DNA of 56,317 nt from Myxacorys chilensis ATA2-1-KO14 (GTDB lineage: Bacteria > Cyanobacteriota > Cyanobacteriia > Leptolyngbyales > Leptolyngbyaceae), in assembly GCA_019359275.1 (NCBI GenBank), contig JAHHHP010000035.1, forward strand, positions 1 to 56,317. The letters run 5' to 3'. The translations under genes and the position numbers were made by a program. This document shows, in pieces, positions 55,017 through 56,317 of this stretch (positions are counted from its first letter, which is position 1; every line of letters starts with the position of its first letter). The notes beneath the pieces were generated by a model. That model did not search any database. It worked only from the letters and a program-made list of their open reading frames with translations, and was not told where the DNA came from.

Positions 55017-55771
55017 TCCCATTCTGCGGATTCTTCGGCTTCAATGCGGGCGATCGCACCTCTTAGATCCTGCCAATCTACTTGATGGGTCAGCAAATCT
55101 TGGATCAGTTCGCCTCGCTGCAAGTGCAGTACTCGATGGCTAAATTGTGCGGCAAATTCTAGGTGATGAGTGGCAATCAGAATCGTTTGAGGAAGTTCCG
55201 AAAGCAACCTGAGAAGATGATCTTGTCGTCCAACGTCGAGCGAAGTGGTTGGCTCATCAAGCAGCAAAATGGCAGGTTGACAGACTAGGGCACGCGCGAT
55301 CGCAACCCGTTGCCGCTCTCCTAAAGACATTTGAAGTTCGGTGCGCTCTAACCAATCGCGAGGAATATGTAAGCGCTCAATCCACTCGTTAACGGATGAT
55401 TCGATCTCTCGTTGTGGCATCCCTTTTAGTTTAAGGGAATACTGAATTGCTTCTTGAACCGTCATTCCTAGCAGTTTTGGCTCTTGCGAGACGAGCAGAA
55501 TTTGCTGACGCAGAGAGAGCACTGGAATTTGGGGGAAGGGAATTTCGTCTAAATAGAGCGTTCCTTCAAGGGGATCAGCAAGGCGGTTGAGCAATTTTAA
55601 CAAAGACGTTTTGCCGGCTCCTGATGCACCCACGATCGCGACCCGCTCGCCTTTAAAGACGTTGAAGGAAAGCGATCGCAGCACATACGACCCCATTGGA
55701 GGACGCAGTTTTTTAGTGGCAATGCGCCCTGCCGCGAAACTGATGTGTTCGGCTCGAAGTTGTGCGGTCAA
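55013..55771 (-). CDS. ABC transporter ATPase subunit
   Basis: 252 residues, start at TTG. Walker A GASGAGKTS (about 49-57), Q-loop LLVSQEP, signature variant MSLGERQRVAIARA (Met-Ser-Leu-Gly-Glu for LSGGQ), Walker B ILLLDEPTTSLD and H-loop ATHHLEF. A single ATPase without its membrane partner in the window. The substrate is unknown; the short form resembles YbbL/phosphate-type ATPases. It is convergent with nrrA, their stops overlapping by four bases. Confidence 0.85.
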   Translation of the reverse strand: MTAQLRAEHISFAAGRIATKKLRPPMGSYVLRSLSFNVFKGERVAIVGASGAGKTSLLKLLNRLADPLEGTLYLDEIPFPQIPVLSLRQQILLVSQEPKLLGMTVQEAIQYSLKLKGMPQREIESSVNEWIERLHIPRDWLERTELQMSLGERQRVAIARALVCQPAILLLDEPTTSLDVGRQDHLLRLLSELPQTILIATHHLEFAAQFSHRVLHLQRGELIQDLLTHQVDWQDLRGAIARIEAEESAEWD

Positions 55772-56030
55772 TGATTCCTATCCCAAACGGCAACGTTCTA
55801 GCAGTGTATCTAGATCTTTCTACTACTTTAAGAGGATTTCTGCCCTTTACCGTTTTACTGCTTTGATAACGGGTAAGACGAACCATATCGAGCGGCAACA
55901 CATTGCGTCAGCGAGTTTCTCGCTTAGTCAGAGAAATATCATCCTCAAAGTTGTTGGAGAATCGATCGCATTCTTGCAACCTGGTGCTTTGTTCACGCTC
56001 CGAATAAATCTCTGCACCTGTAAGGCTATC
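55772..56030. other. Upstream region of the ABC ATPase, left flank of the element end
   Basis: No supported gene or tRNA. It ends CTATC just before the element end at 56031; CTATC is the expected 5-bp target duplication if an insertion occurred here. Confidence 0.5.
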
Positions 56031-56035
56031 TGTAC

Positions 56036-56075
56036 AGTGACTAATTAAGTGTCGTCGTGACAAATTAGTGTCGTC
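56036..56075 (+). promoter_or_regulatory. Two adjacent TnsB-binding-site-like repeats
   Basis: GTGAC(T/A)AATTA..GTGTCGTC occurs twice end to end directly inside the TGTACA terminus. This matches the tight double site at the outer end of Tn7-like elements. Confidence 0.65.
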
Positions 56076-56151
56076 TAGGTAAATCTCCCTATTTTCAAGC
56101 ATTGCAGCGATTTTGATGCCTTTCCATTACCCTCACATACCCTGCTGGTGA

Positions 56152-56195
56152 GTGACACATTCACTGTCGTGTTCTAGATTTGTGACAAATTAGGG
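56152..56195 (+). promoter_or_regulatory. Two further TnsB-binding-site-like repeats
   Basis: GTGACACATTCACTGTCGT and a half-like GTGACAAATTAGGG, about 77 bases inside the first pair, as spaced inner sites are in such ends. Confidence 0.55.
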
Positions 56196-56317
56196 CTCTT
56201 CCGAGCTTTTGGTGAAGCTGAGAAAACGATTGCTGCACTACGTTGAGCTTGCCGTTATGCAGTCATAATGAAGCGCTTAGCGAGTAGCTCTAAGCCAGCC
56301 CTGCCGTACATCTGTCG

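Larger units (their letters stand above)
56031..56317 (+). mobile_element. Putative end of a Tn7-like transposon, type V-K CAST style (partial)
   Basis: The sequence begins TGTACAGTGACTAATTA and contains successive TnsB-site-like motifs: AGTGACTAATTAAGTGTCGT (56036-56055), GTGACAAATTAGTGTCGTC (56057-56075), GTGACACATTCACTGTCGT (56152-56170) and GTGACAAATTAGGG (56182-56195). Cyanobacterial V-K CAST and related elements end in TGTACA followed by repeats of this type. The element would extend to the right, beyond the window. No transposition or CRISPR gene lies inside these 287 bases, so whether it is complete, a left or right end, or a remnant cannot be told. Confidence 0.68.

Noticed and set aside
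55587..56102. Open frames over the ABC gene start and transposon end
   Set aside because: One is mostly opposite the ABC gene; the other crosses the TGTACA end and its repeats, which are better explained as transposon DNA.

Overview
The window looks like chromosomal DNA from a cyanobacterium, probably a filamentous, Leptolyngbya-like lineage. Evidence for a cyanobacterium: sulfolipid synthesis (sqdB, sqdX), a CrtO-type beta-carotene ketolase, Ycf54 of the chlorophyll cyclase, an OCP N-terminal-domain carotenoid protein, an SLH-domain outer-membrane porin, a CyaC-type hybrid kinase/cyclase, an NrrA-like response regulator under an NtcA-type promoter, and many GCGATCGC (HIP1) octamers. The lineage is inferred from gene content only.

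Layout. 1-3.2 kb: three tandem paralogous secreted proteins, each followed by its own hairpin terminator. 3.2-6 kb: a HAD hydrolase with a coupled small gene, a 41-bp tandem repeat, and a metallophosphoesterase. 6-11.4 kb: SLH porin, Rrf2 regulator with cysK, a J-domain protein and a small cyanobacterial protein. 11.5-14.1 kb: sqdB, a small membrane protein and sqdX on the minus strand. 14.5-17 kb: stress-type genes (CsbD, an acidic disordered protein, a tandem universal stress protein) with several large palindromes between them. 17-25 kb: thioesterase, EamA transporter, ABC exporter coupled to a DedA protein, tRNA-Arg(UCU), and conserved unknowns. 25-36 kb: crtO, a PfkB kinase, a short PspA/IM30-like protein, folD-crtE-PAP2-like, ycf54-pdxJ, an MnmC-like methyltransferase and a TonB-like protein. 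36-43 kb: CyaC-like cyclase, nrdR, and a STAND-type NTPase with a C-terminal membrane anchor. 43-49 kb: acidic protein, helical carotenoid protein, pseudouridine synthase, hisC, CYP120-like P450, fructokinase-like kinase, CYTH phosphatase. 49-55.8 kb: secreted proteins of unknown role, an HHL1-like protein, a lone HEPN-like protein, bolA with a monothiol glutaredoxin, an NrrA-like regulator and an ABC ATPase.

Themes. Carotenoid/isoprenoid genes are scattered through the window: crtE makes GGPP, crtO makes ketocarotenoids, the helical carotenoid protein could bind them, and a CYP120-like P450 could oxidise retinoid-type products. Several genes sit in tight or overlapping pairs (HAD/small protein, DedA/ABC, pdxJ/ycf54, sqdB/small membrane protein, bolA/Grx4).

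The most unusual signal is at the right edge. From 56031 the sequence begins TGTACAGTGAC and carries repeated GTGACAAATTA...TGTCGTC motifs. This is the arrangement of TnsB-binding ends of cyanobacterial Tn7-like transposons, including type V-K CRISPR-associated transposons. Only about 287 bases of the putative element lie inside the window; its genes would lie to the right. Other points worth checking are a dispersed palindromic repeat that has entered coding sequences, the variable-centred secreted paralogs, and the truncated IM30-like protein.
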